Assembly: GCA_035601835.1 (NCBI GenBank)
Contig: DATNNM010000007.1
Location: forward strand, 124,001-188,000
DNA: 64,000 nucleotides
Reading direction: 5' to 3'
From: Candidatus Tumulicola sp.
GTDB lineage: Bacteria; Vulcanimicrobiota; Vulcanimicrobiia; Eremiobacterales; Eremiobacteraceae
This document shows, one piece after another, positions 43,427 through 51,135 of this stretch. The translations under genes and the position numbers were made by a program. The notes under the pieces are model-generated. The model was not told the DNA's origin. It did not search any database and worked only from the letters and a program-made list of their open reading frames with translations. Each line of letters begins with the position of its first letter. Within the stretch, counting starts at the first letter, position 1.

Positions 43427-43684
43427 CTAGCCGGCGGTTGATTTCCAGGGGCGCAGCGTGATGCGCAGGTGCGCCTCCTGATACGGATCGTTGGCGACGA
43501 AATCGCGCGCGGCGGCTTCATCCGGCAGTTTGAGGATATACATGCCGCCTTTGCCGTCCTCGAAGGGACCTGATTCGGTGACGACGCCCCTTTGCCGGGC
43601 CGCCTCGATATAAGCGCGATGGCGATCCAACACCTTGGCGCGCGCTTCCATATCCGTGTAGTCCACTAGCACTACGTAGCGCAT
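43427..43684 (-). CDS. YciI family protein
   Basis: 85 residues of the ferredoxin-like YciI/YCII fold: MRYVVLVDYTDMEARAKVLDRHRAYIEAARQRG, then ESGPFEDGKGGMYILKLPDEAAARDFVANDPY. The Asp-His pair that defines the putative active site is recognisable (the first His in LDRHRAYI, Asp in ANDPY). Members are small, poorly understood enzymes. The start overlaps the Clp-like gene by 13 bases. Confidence 0.85.
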   Translation of the reverse strand: MRYVVLVDYTDMEARAKVLDRHRAYIEAARQRGVVTESGPFEDGKGGMYILKLPDEAAARDFVANDPYQEAHLRITLRPWKSTAG

Positions 43685-45678
43685 AGTTGCAGCGTGATGC
43701 CTCCTTGAGCGCCGGCTTCCGCCAAGACGCTGTGTCCGCTTCGAAATTCTCCGGCCAGCACCGCTTTGGCCAGCGGCGCGCTTAAGCGGCGTTCGAGCAC
43801 GCGACGCACCAACCGCCCGCCTTGACGCTGATCTTCGGCTTCAGCCGCCAGTATCTCGAGGGCGGCGTCCGACACCCGCAGCGCGATGCCTTTCTCCGCC
43901 GCTGCCGCCACGAGGGGTCGCACTTGCAGGGCGATGATGTGGCGGATCTGCGAACGCCCCAACGGGTGGAAGACGACCGCGTCATCGAGCCGGTTGAGCA
44001 ATTCGCTCGAAAGATGCTCGCCCACGCGGGAAAGATCGCCCGAACTCGGCGCCGTCGCGGTCAAGATGACGAGCGCGTTGCGGAAATCCACCGCTCGCGA
44101 TTGCGAATCCGTGAGCCGCCCGTCATCGAGCAGCTGCAGCAGCAGGTCGACGACTTCCGAATGCGCTCGATCGATTTCGTCGAACAGCACGACGCTGTAC
44201 GGGCGACGGCGCACGGCCTCGGTGAGCTCGCCAGCGCGCTCGTGACCGGAGTAGCCCGGTGGCGCGCCGACCAGCCGCGTCACCGCTAGCGGCTGCGAGA
44301 ACTCAGACATGTCAAAGCGCAGGAGCGCGTCGTCGCTCCCGAACAACGCCGCCGCGGTGGCTCGCGCCAGCTCCGTCTTGCCGACGCCGGTCGGTCCCAC
44401 GAATAGGAGCGCGCCCATCGGGCCGCGATGCTCTTTCATGCCGGCGCGCCCGCGGCGCACGCACTCGGCGACAGCTCGCACCGCGTCGTCCTGGCCTACG
44501 ATGCGCTCGCTCAGCAGATCTTCGAAGCGCAGCAGCCGTTCGGCTTCCCCGCTTTCAAGCGTGTCCAGAGGCACGCCCGTCCAGCCCGAGACGATCCGCG
44601 CGATATCCGCCGCGCCCACTTCATGTTCGCCGCGCAGCGCGACCATCGCGCACGCTTCGTCGAGCACGTCAAACGCCTTGTCCGGCAGGTTGCGGTCCAT
44701 GATATAGCGCGCGCTCAACTGCACGGACGCGGCAAGCGTTTCGTCGGCGATGCGCACGCGATGGTGGTGCTCGTAGCGGTCGCGCGTGCCGCGCAACATC
44801 TCCAACGCAGCTTCCGGCGACGGCTCCTCGATGACGATCGGCGCAAAGCGGCGCTCGAGCGCCTCGTCGGACTCTATGTAGCGCCGGTATTCATCGAACG
44901 TGGTCGCCCCGATGCAGCGGATCTCGCCGCGCGCCAGCGCTGGTTTGAGCATGTTGGCCGCGTCCACCGTCGAGCCTTCGGCGCTGCCGGCGCCGACGAT
45001 GGTGTGCAGTTCGTCGATGAACAAGATGACGTCGTCCGGCCAGCGCGCCAGCTCCTCCAGCACGCGATTGAGGCGAGCTTCGAATTCGCCTCGATACTTC
45101 GTGCCCGCTACGACGCCGGCGAGCGTCAAGGCCAAAACGCGGCGGCCGATGAGCGTGCGCGGCACGTCGCCCCGCGCCATGCGGCGCGCGAGTCCTTCGA
45201 CGATGGCCGTCTTGCCGACGCCGGCGTCCCCGATGAGCACCGGATTGTTCTTGTTGCGGCGGGCGAGGATCCGGATGATGCGCTCGATCTCGGTGTCGCG
45301 CCCGATGACGGGATCGAGGCGGTTCTCGCTCGCAAGCTGCGTGAGATCGCGCGAAAACGAGTTGAGCATCGGCGTCCGGTGGCGATTGGGAGTCGCGGCG
45401 AAGCCGCCGCGAGGGCGCTCGGCGGTCGCGCCTTCAGGCGCCTGAGTCGCGACATCGGGATTCGAGCGCGACAGTCGTTCGGCGAACAGCGCGGCGCCCA
45501 AACCTGCGGCGATCGCCGCCAGCGCCGCTCCCCCGAGCACCGCGAGCCCGCTGCGCGTCTGCGCCGCCATGCACTGCGCGCACAGGGAAGCTACTGCGAT
45601 TTTGCCGCCACGCAATATCGGAGCAGATCCGACCGCAGGCCGTTTGCCGCAACGCTCGCACGCCGCCGCCGCGCTCAC
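43672..45678 (-). CDS. Membrane-anchored Clp-type AAA+ ATPase with N-terminal zinc module
   Basis: 668 residues. It carries two ATPase domains: Walker A GDAGVGKT and Walker B ILFIDELH in the first, GPTGVGKT and VVLFDEID in the second. The usual Clp N-domain is replaced by a zinc module (CERCGKRPA...CAQC) like that of McsA, followed by one transmembrane helix (GLAVLGGAALAAIAAGLGAAL). The linker between the ATPase domains has no ClpB-type coiled coil. I see no IGF/LGF loop for ClpP in domain 2. The GTG start overlaps the NUDIX stop (GTGA). Probably a membrane-tethered unfoldase working without ClpP. Confidence 0.88.
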   Translation of the reverse strand: MSAAAACERCGKRPAVGSAPILRGGKIAVASLCAQCMAAQTRSGLAVLGGAALAAIAAGLGAALFAERLSRSNPDVATQAPEGATAERPRGGFAATPNRHRTPMLNSFSRDLTQLASENRLDPVIGRDTEIERIIRILARRNKNNPVLIGDAGVGKTAIVEGLARRMARGDVPRTLIGRRVLALTLAGVVAGTKYRGEFEARLNRVLEELARWPDDVILFIDELHTIVGAGSAEGSTVDAANMLKPALARGEIRCIGATTFDEYRRYIESDEALERRFAPIVIEEPSPEAALEMLRGTRDRYEHHHRVRIADETLAASVQLSARYIMDRNLPDKAFDVLDEACAMVALRGEHEVGAADIARIVSGWTGVPLDTLESGEAERLLRFEDLLSERIVGQDDAVRAVAECVRRGRAGMKEHRGPMGALLFVGPTGVGKTELARATAAALFGSDDALLRFDMSEFSQPLAVTRLVGAPPGYSGHERAGELTEAVRRRPYSVVLFDEIDRAHSEVVDLLLQLLDDGRLTDSQSRAVDFRNALVILTATAPSSGDLSRVGEHLSSELLNRLDDAVVFHPLGRSQIRHIIALQVRPLVAAAAEKGIALRVSDAALEILAAEAEDQRQGGRLVRRVLERRLSAPLAKAVLAGEFRSGHSVLAEAGAQGGITLQLCAT

Positions 45679-46304
45679 CGCGCACCGAACCAGACTTCGA
45701 GCAGCTCGTGAAGCATGCGCGCCGTGGCGCCCCAAATGCGCCCACCCGCGACGTCATAGTAGTAGCGCAGGCGGCTCACTCCGCCCCATTCGAGCCACTG
45801 CGTGCCACAGGCGCCCGGCGCCGTGAGTTCGCGCAGCGACACGATCACGGGGCGCTCCACCTCGAGCGGATCGCAGATCAACTCGGGCATGCGCGTCAAG
45901 TGTCCGACGACCGGCGTGATGATGTAGCTGCTCGCGATCGTGTGGACGTCGTCCAGCTGCCCGAGCAGCGTGACGTCGGCGCGCTGCAACCCCAACTCTT
46001 CGTTCGCCTCGCGCAGCGCCGCATCGGTCACGTTCCTATCTTCAGCTTCGATCGAGCCGCCGGGGAAACAAATCTCGCCTTTATGCTCAAGCACGGAGTG
46101 GGTTCGCTGGAAGAGGAGCAGGATGAGGTCGTCGTCCGATCCGATGATCGGCACGAGCACCGCCGCTCTCCGGGTGGCAGGTGCGTCGCGCAGCGCAAGC
46201 GGGCGGCGCGCGGCGAGCCGTTCCCGCAAGAGCTGGATACCGGGGGCGGCGCCCGCGTGTTTCAGGTGCGAACCTACGTCTTTGGAAGGAGTTCCTCGCG
46301 CCAT
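45675..46304 (-). CDS. NUDIX hydrolase, coenzyme A pyrophosphatase-like
   Basis: 209 residues. The NUDIX box is GGSIEAEDRNVTDAALREANEELGL, complete with the Arg-Glu-x2-Glu-Glu metal site. KGEICFPGGSIEAED and the preceding region AAVLVPIIGSDDDLILLLFQRTHSVLEHKGE are characteristic of the CoA pyrophosphatase (NudL/YeaB) subgroup. Cytoplasmic housecleaning enzyme. It overlaps iscX by 31 bases and the Clp-like gene by four. Confidence 0.9.
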   Translation of the reverse strand: MARGTPSKDVGSHLKHAGAAPGIQLLRERLAARRPLALRDAPATRRAAVLVPIIGSDDDLILLLFQRTHSVLEHKGEICFPGGSIEAEDRNVTDAALREANEELGLQRADVTLLGQLDDVHTIASSYIITPVVGHLTRMPELICDPLEVERPVIVSLRELTAPGACGTQWLEWGGVSRLRYYYDVAGGRIWGATARMLHELLEVWFGAR

Positions 46305-46483
46305 GCGGCGGCGATGCGCTCGAGCGTTCCCTCGTCGACCCGCTCGGGATCGTCTTCGAAATCGTCGAGGTCGGTGACCAATTGCAGCAGCTCGGGCAAG
46401 GGCACCTCGCGAGGATCCTTGTCCGGATGAGCCTGCGCCAACTCGAACCCGATGTCTTCAACGTCTTGCCAAGTAAGGCCCAT
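46274..46483 (-). CDS. iscX: Iron-sulfur cluster assembly protein IscX
   Basis: A 69-residue small acidic protein of the IscX/YfhJ family, an iron-binding modulator of cysteine desulfurase IscS. LTWQDVEDIGFELAQAHPDKDPREV, then LVTDLDDFEDDPERVDEGTLERIAAAW matches the family closely, including the Asp/Glu-rich iron site. No other isc gene is in the window. It overlaps the NUDIX gene. Confidence 0.85.
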   Translation of the reverse strand: MGLTWQDVEDIGFELAQAHPDKDPREVPLPELLQLVTDLDDFEDDPERVDEGTLERIAAAWREELLPKT

Positions 46484-46568
46484 TTAGCTGCTACAACCCC
46501 CATGCGTCGCGGCGGACCTTTTGGTTGGGCACCCGTGTGCCGCGAACCTCTGTTCTCCGCTGGATGCG

Positions 46569-47345
46569 CTACACGATGCCGACGATATTGTAGCCGGCGT
46601 CTACGTACAGGACTTGGCCGCTGATGCCGGACGAGAGATCCGAGGCGAGAAACGTCGCGACGTTGCCGACGTCCTCCGCCACCACGTTGCGGCGCAGCGG
46701 CGAACGCTTCGCGACCTCCCCGACGATGTTCGTGAAGCCGCTGACCGCTCGAGCCGAGGCGGTCTTGATCGGACCGGCCGAGATAGCGTTGACGCGCACC
46801 CCGCCTTCTTCGCCGAGATCGAGCGCCAGATACCGAACGACCGACTCGAGAGCGGCTTTGGCCACCCCCATGACGTTGTAGTTCATGACCGCGCGCACCG
46901 ACCCCAAATACGTCATCGCCATGACCGACGCGTTGGGGTTGAGGAGCGGCCGCAGCTCCCGGACCAAAGCGACGAGCGAATATGCGCTGATATCGAGCGC
47001 CAGCGAAAAACCATCTCGCGTCGTGGCGTAGAATTTGCCGCCGAGTTCTTCCTTGCGCGCAAAAGCCAAGCTGTGCACGAGCGCGTCGAGCTTGATCCCT
47101 TTTGATTCCAGCGAGGCGCGCAGCGCGGCGATGCTTTCGTCTTTGCCCACGTCGCAGAGCGTCGTATGCGCGTCGCCCAGCTCCACGCCGAGCTTTTCGA
47201 CTTCGTCCCTGGTGCGCTCGCCTTCATAGGTGAGCGCGAGAGCGGCCCCGTGCGCGTGAAGCGCCTTTGCGATCGCGTATGCGATGCTCCAGCGGTTCGC
47301 CACCCCCATGACGAGCGCGGTCTTGCCCGACAACAGCCGGTCCAT
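46569..47345 (-). CDS. fabI: Enoyl-[acyl-carrier-protein] reductase (NADH)
   Basis: 258 residues, last step of fatty-acid elongation. An SDR-type enzyme with the FabI signature: GVANRWSIAYAIAKAL at the cofactor site, SLAFARKEELGG and the catalytic Tyr-x6-Lys in MNYNVMGVAKAALES. AISAGPIKTASARAVSGF is the substrate-loop region targeted by triclosan-like inhibitors. Nine bases downstream of sodA, so probably co-transcribed. Confidence 0.95.
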   Translation of the reverse strand: MDRLLSGKTALVMGVANRWSIAYAIAKALHAHGAALALTYEGERTRDEVEKLGVELGDAHTTLCDVGKDESIAALRASLESKGIKLDALVHSLAFARKEELGGKFYATTRDGFSLALDISAYSLVALVRELRPLLNPNASVMAMTYLGSVRAVMNYNVMGVAKAALESVVRYLALDLGEEGGVRVNAISAGPIKTASARAVSGFTNIVGEVAKRSPLRRNVVAEDVGNVATFLASDLSSGISGQVLYVDAGYNIVGIV

Positions 47346-47354
47346 GCCCGCCGC

Positions 47355-47966
47355 TTATTTCTTGGCCGCGTCGAAGCGCTTGGCTATCGCGTCCCAGTTC
47401 ACGACGTTCCACCACGCCTTGAGGTAGTCGGGCCGCCGGTTCTGATATTTCAAATAGTAGGCGTGCTCCCAAACGTCGTTGCCCATGACCGGCTTGTGGC
47501 CTTGCGACATCGGGTTGTCCTGGTTGGGCGTGCTGACCACTTGCAGCTTGCCGTCCGCGACGACGAGCCACACCCAACCGCTGCCGAACTGCTTGACGCC
47601 GGCGTCTTGGAATTGCGTCTTGAACGTGGCAAGGTCGCCGAACGTGCTCTTGATGGCGTCGGCAAGCGCGCCTTTGGGGTCGCCGCCGCCGCCTGGTCCC
47701 ATGATCTCCCAAAACATGCTATGGTTCACATGTCCGCCGCCGTTGTTGCGCACGGCCGTGCGGATGTCGTCGGGCACCCCGCTCAAGTTCTTGATGAGAT
47801 CCTCGACGCTCTTGCTGCCGAGCTCGGGATGTTTCTCGATCGCGGCGTTGAGGTTGTTCACGTACGCGGCATGATGCTTGTCGTGGTGCAGCGTCATGGT
47901 CTCCTTGTCGATGTGCGGCTCGAGTGCATCGTATGCATACGGCAGGTTCGGTACGGTAAAGGGCAT
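47355..47966 (-). CDS. sodA: Superoxide dismutase, Mn/Fe type
   Basis: 203 residues, cytoplasmic. Metal ligands are His in [14 protein letters not shown], His in [10 protein letters not shown], and Asp and His in [20 protein letters not shown]. The [21 protein letters not shown] run, with Gly-rich segment, favours the manganese form. The start ATG at 47966 is preceded by GAGGGGAG. Confidence 0.94.
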   Translation of the reverse strand: MPFTVPNLPYAYDALEPHIDKETMTLHHDKHHAAYVNNLNAAIEKHPELGSKSVEDLIKNLSGVPDDIRTAVRNNGGGHVNHSMFWEIMGPGGGGDPKGALADAIKSTFGDLATFKTQFQDAGVKQFGSGWVWLVVADGKLQVVSTPNQDNPMSQGHKPVMGNDVWEHAYYLKYQNRRPDYLKAWWNVVNWDAIAKRFDAAKK

Positions 47967-48062
47967 GGCTCTCGCTCCCCTCGTGGATACGCATGTGCGC
48001 AGTAAAAGGCTTGAACGAATTGCACTTCCGCGGCGCAAGTCCTAGCGCAAAACCAGGGACTC

Positions 48063-48341
48063 ATGTCGCGTTTTGGCGTATTGTTGCACGCTCCAATGCG
48101 TGTGACGATTCGATTGTTCGCGTCCCATCGAGAAGCGCTCGGACGCAGCTCGTTGCAAGCCGAACTGCCGGAGGGCACTACGGCCGCCGGCGCGTTCGCG
48201 CGCCTTGCGCAAGAGCATCCATCGCTTGCTTCGTCCGCTCGCAGCGTCGCCTTTGCGGTGAACCGCGAACACGCGCCGCCCGAAACGGCGTTGCGCGACG
48301 GCGATGAGTTGGCGCTGCTTCCCCCAGTAGCCGGCGGATGA
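48063..48341 (+). CDS. moaD: Molybdopterin synthase sulfur carrier subunit
   Basis: A ubiquitin-like sulfur carrier ending in Gly-Gly (PPVAGG) that donates sulfur to precursor Z with MoaE. VTIRLFASHREALGRSSLQAELPEGTTAAGAFARL matches the family. 92 residues from the ATG at 48063, which has AGGG upstream; an internal ATG at 48096 gives the more usual 81 residues. The stop overlaps the moaE start (ATGA). Confidence 0.9.
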   Translation: MSRFGVLLHAPMRVTIRLFASHREALGRSSLQAELPEGTTAAGAFARLAQEHPSLASSARSVAFAVNREHAPPETALRDGDELALLPPVAGG

Positions 48342-48757
48342 GCAGACATTTCGTCCTCACCCACGAGCCGCTTGACGAATACCTCGCGGCGCAAGTCATC
48401 TCCCAAGACGGCGCCGGCGGCGTTGTGACCTTCGTCGGTCGCGTGCGCGACAGCGCACGCGGACATGAGGTCACGCGGCTCGAGTACGAGGCGTACCCCG
48501 AAATGGTGGAGCACGTCTTCGCCGACATCGCCGCGCAAGCGCGCAAGCAGTTCGCCATCACGGACATCGCGATCCATCATCGCGTAGGCGCGCTGGAGAT
48601 CGGCGACGTGAGCGTGGTCATCGCGGTGTCGGCGCCGCACCGCGGCGCCGCATTTGACGCATGCCGTTACGCGATCGACCGGCTCAAGCTCATCGCGCCG
48701 ATCTGGAAGAAGGAACACTCACCCGACGGCGCCGTTTGGGTGGACGATAGACCCTAA
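48338..48757 (+). CDS. moaE: Molybdopterin synthase catalytic subunit
   Basis: 139 residues. It forms the dithiolene of molybdopterin. Family blocks are GGVVTFVGRVRDSARGHEVTRLEYEAYPEMVE, IHHRVGALEIGDVSVVIAVSAPHRGAAFDACRYAIDRLKLIAPIWKKE; the final lysines form the active site with the MoaD tail. Translationally coupled to moaD and followed by a terminator. The product feeds Mo enzymes such as the sulfite-oxidase-like protein at 35 kb. Confidence 0.95.
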   Translation: MSRHFVLTHEPLDEYLAAQVISQDGAGGVVTFVGRVRDSARGHEVTRLEYEAYPEMVEHVFADIAAQARKQFAITDIAIHHRVGALEIGDVSVVIAVSAPHRGAAFDACRYAIDRLKLIAPIWKKEHSPDGAVWVDDRP

Positions 48758-48760
48758 AAA

Positions 48761-48793
48761 AGCGCGGGACCTCTGCAGTCCTGCGCTCTTTTA
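48761..48793 (+). terminator. Rho-independent terminator after moaE
   Basis: AGCGCGGGAC (48761-48770) pairs with GTCCTGCGCT (48778-48787) with one mismatch and a 7-base loop, preceded by an A-run and followed by CTTTTA. The flanking A and T runs allow use from both sides. Confidence 0.7.
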
Positions 48794-48814
48794 TGTCATG
48801 CTCGATTTCGTGGG

Positions 48815-49192
48815 CTAGTAGTCGTCCTCGGCGTGCTCGGGGTGGAACTCTTCCTCTTCCTCGCCGAAACCTTCTTCCTCGAACTCCTCGTCTTCGTACT
48901 CTTCCATCGGCAACACCGCGTCCGCAGGCTCTTCGTGGACGGCGTCTCGCACCGCCGGTTCGCGCGCCGGTCGGCTTGGTTGTGGCTTCAACGCGGCCGG
49001 GGCTTTCTTCGCCTTCGCCTTCGGAGCCGCTGCTCTCGCGCGCTTCGGCGGTCTCTTGGCGTGTGCGCGCAACCTGCCTCGGCTCGGTTTCTTCTTCGCC
49101 GCAGACTTCGCTCGTTTGACGGAGCGCTTCACGCGTTTGGGGCGCGCGGGCGTTTTCTTTCTCACCGCGCGCTTCTTCGGTTTCCGCCTCAT
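48815..49192 (-). CDS. Charge-segregated histone-H1-like protein
   Basis: 125 residues in two opposite parts. Residues 1-75 are Lys/Arg/Ala/Pro-rich (KKRAVRKKTPARPKRVKRS, AKKKPSRGRLRAHAKR), like eukaryotic H1 tails and bacterial Hc1/AlgP proteins. The last 40 are strongly acidic (MEEYEDEEFEEEGFGEEEEE). A nucleoid-binding role with an autoinhibitory or protein-binding acidic tail is plausible but inferred. GGAGGG stands eight bases before the ATG, supporting this strand over the overlapping open frames on the other. Confidence 0.65.
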   Translation of the reverse strand: MRRKPKKRAVRKKTPARPKRVKRSVKRAKSAAKKKPSRGRLRAHAKRPPKRARAAAPKAKAKKAPAALKPQPSRPAREPAVRDAVHEEPADAVLPMEEYEDEEFEEEGFGEEEEEFHPEHAEDDY

Positions 49193-49255
49193 GCCTTGGG
49201 CCCTCCGGTGGCGCGCCGCTTGTCGCTCGGACCTAGAGTCTCCTGCCGTCGTTTG

Positions 49256-49579
49256 TCAGGGCCGGATGGGCCTGACTTCAAGGACATTTCGGCTGGCGGG
49301 GAAGACTCCGGGATCGCCCTTCACGGGAGTCAGTTTCACCCACAGCAAGCATGGACCGACGAGGTCCTCGCGGACGTGCACTTGGCCTTCGTACAGCATG
49401 TCGCTGCTGCGGGCGAAGACGTAGCGCCGAAAGTCGGGCGGCGGCTCGCCTGAGCCGCGCGCGAGGCCGGCCTCGCACTGGCCGACGAAAGCGCGCCGGA
49501 AGTGCACCGCGACGTCCAACACGTCTCCCGGATTGTACACCTCCCGTTGTGGCGAATATTCGACGCGTTCGATGTCCAT
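49256..49579 (-). CDS. Hypothetical protein
   Basis: 107 residues, MDIERVEYSPQREVYNPGDVLDVAVHFRRAF at the start and PGVFPASRNVLEVRPIRP at the end. It reads like a small Ig-like beta-sandwich of extracytoplasmic or accessory type, but it has no signal peptide and I do not recognise a family. No good ribosome site. Its codon use resembles its neighbours. It is divergent from glcD. Confidence 0.55.
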   Translation of the reverse strand: MDIERVEYSPQREVYNPGDVLDVAVHFRRAFVGQCEAGLARGSGEPPPDFRRYVFARSSDMLYEGQVHVREDLVGPCLLWVKLTPVKGDPGVFPASRNVLEVRPIRP

Positions 49580-49665
49580 TCTGGCTGCGAGGAGTTCGCT
49601 CCACCCCTGCCTCGCCCTGCGGAGGGCGAGAGCAATCGCTCTCGCGAACCGTTTGCAGAACCATC

Positions 49666-51123
49666 ATGGACGCCGCCTTCATTAAGAAGCTTGAGGAGAT
49701 CGTCGGCCCCGCGCTCGTGCTGTCGGGCGTGGATGACCTGCGCTGCTACCAGTATGACGGGTCGATAGACAAGGCGCTACCGGAGCTCGTCGTCATCCCG
49801 GAAACGGCCGAACAGATCGCGAGCATCGTCCAAGCCTGCAACGAGCGCGGCTATCCGTATCTCGCGCGTGGCGCCGGGACGGGCCTTTCCGGCGGCGCGA
49901 TCGCAGAGCTCGGCGGCGTGGTGATTTCGACGGCGCGACTGCATCGCGTGCTCGAGATCGACGTGGAAAACCGGCTCGCCGTGGTCGAGCCCGGTGTGGT
50001 GAACGCGGAGATCTCGGCCGCCGTCAAGCAGTATGGGCTCCAGTACATCCCCGATCCCTCGAGCATGGCGGCGTGCACGATCGGCGGCAACGTCGCCGAA
50101 AATTCGGGCGGACTGCACTGCCTCGCGTATGGGGTCACGACCAACCATACGCTGGGCGTCGAGTTCGTGACTGCGGACGGCGAAATCCAATGGCTCGGCG
50201 GCAAGACCGCGGACCCTCCCGGCTACGACCTCCTTGGCGCATTCGTGGGTTCGGAGGGCACGCTTGGCATCGCGACCAAGGTGGTCGTGCGGCTTACCCC
50301 GCTCGCGGAGACTGCGCGCACGCTGATGGCGGTGTTCGATTCGGTGGATGACGCATCGCAGGCCGTATCCGACATCATCGCGGGCGGCGTCATTCCCGGC
50401 GCGCTCGAGATGATGGATCGGCTTGCCACGGAAGCGGTCGAAGCGTTCGCGCAAGCCGGCTTCCCCACCGACGCGGCGGCCATTTTGATCATCGAGGTCG
50501 ACGGCCTGCGCGAAGCCGTCGACGAGCTGACCGCTTCCGTGCGCAACGTCTGCTCACGCAACCGCGCGCGCGAGGTGCGTCTCGCGCGCGACGCAGCCGA
50601 GCGCGATCGCATTTGGCTGGGCCGCAAAGGCGCGTTCGGCGCGATGGGAAGGCTGAGTCACAGCTACTACGTGCAGGACGGCGTCATACCGCGCAGTCGC
50701 TTGCCCGAGGTGCTGCGCGAAATCGGCGAGATCGGCACGCGCTATGGGCTGCGCATCGCAAACGTGTTTCACGCGGGCGACGGCAACCTCCATCCGCTTA
50801 TCCTTTTCGACGACAAGGTGCCGGGCGAGGTGGACAAAGCGATCGCCGCGGGCGCAGATATCCTGCGCGCCTGCGTGCAACGCGGCGGGTCGATCTCGGG
50901 CGAGCACGGCATCGGCATGGAGAAGCGCGATTGCATGACGCTTCAGTTCTCGTCGGACGACCTGGCCCTGATGGCGCGCGTCAAGAGCGCATTCAACGAT
51001 CGCCGTCTTTGCAATCCGCTCAAGGTGTTCCCCACCTCGCGACGCTGCGGGGAAGCCGCGCGCAAGGTCGATCGAGGCGCCTTGGCTCCTGAAGTAGCGG
51101 CTGCGGCCGGACCGGCGTTTTAG
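49666..51123 (+). CDS. glcD: Glycolate oxidase FAD-linked subunit
   Basis: 485 residues. The FAD-binding PCMH domain has LARGAGTGLSGGAI and GGNVAENSGGLHCLAYGVTTNH; the C-terminal cap ends with HAGDGNLHPLILFD and GSISGEHGIGMEKRD. It oxidises glycolate or lactate to the 2-oxoacid and passes electrons to GlcF. I start at ATG 49666 (MDAAFIKKLEEIVG); the open frame upstream lacks family sequence and lies opposite another gene. First of glcDEF. Confidence 0.93.
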   Translation: MDAAFIKKLEEIVGPALVLSGVDDLRCYQYDGSIDKALPELVVIPETAEQIASIVQACNERGYPYLARGAGTGLSGGAIAELGGVVISTARLHRVLEIDVENRLAVVEPGVVNAEISAAVKQYGLQYIPDPSSMAACTIGGNVAENSGGLHCLAYGVTTNHTLGVEFVTADGEIQWLGGKTADPPGYDLLGAFVGSEGTLGIATKVVVRLTPLAETARTLMAVFDSVDDASQAVSDIIAGGVIPGALEMMDRLATEAVEAFAQAGFPTDAAAILIIEVDGLREAVDELTASVRNVCSRNRAREVRLARDAAERDRIWLGRKGAFGAMGRLSHSYYVQDGVIPRSRLPEVLREIGEIGTRYGLRIANVFHAGDGNLHPLILFDDKVPGEVDKAIAAGADILRACVQRGGSISGEHGIGMEKRDCMTLQFSSDDLALMARVKSAFNDRRLCNPLKVFPTSRRCGEAARKVDRGALAPEVAAAAGPAF

Positions 51124-51135
51124 AGGGCGAGGCGG

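Noticed and set aside
49351..49665. N-terminal extension of glcD in the open frame upstream of 49666
   Set aside because: The extra 105 residues are Arg/Pro-rich, unlike GlcD, and overlap a plausible minus-strand gene.
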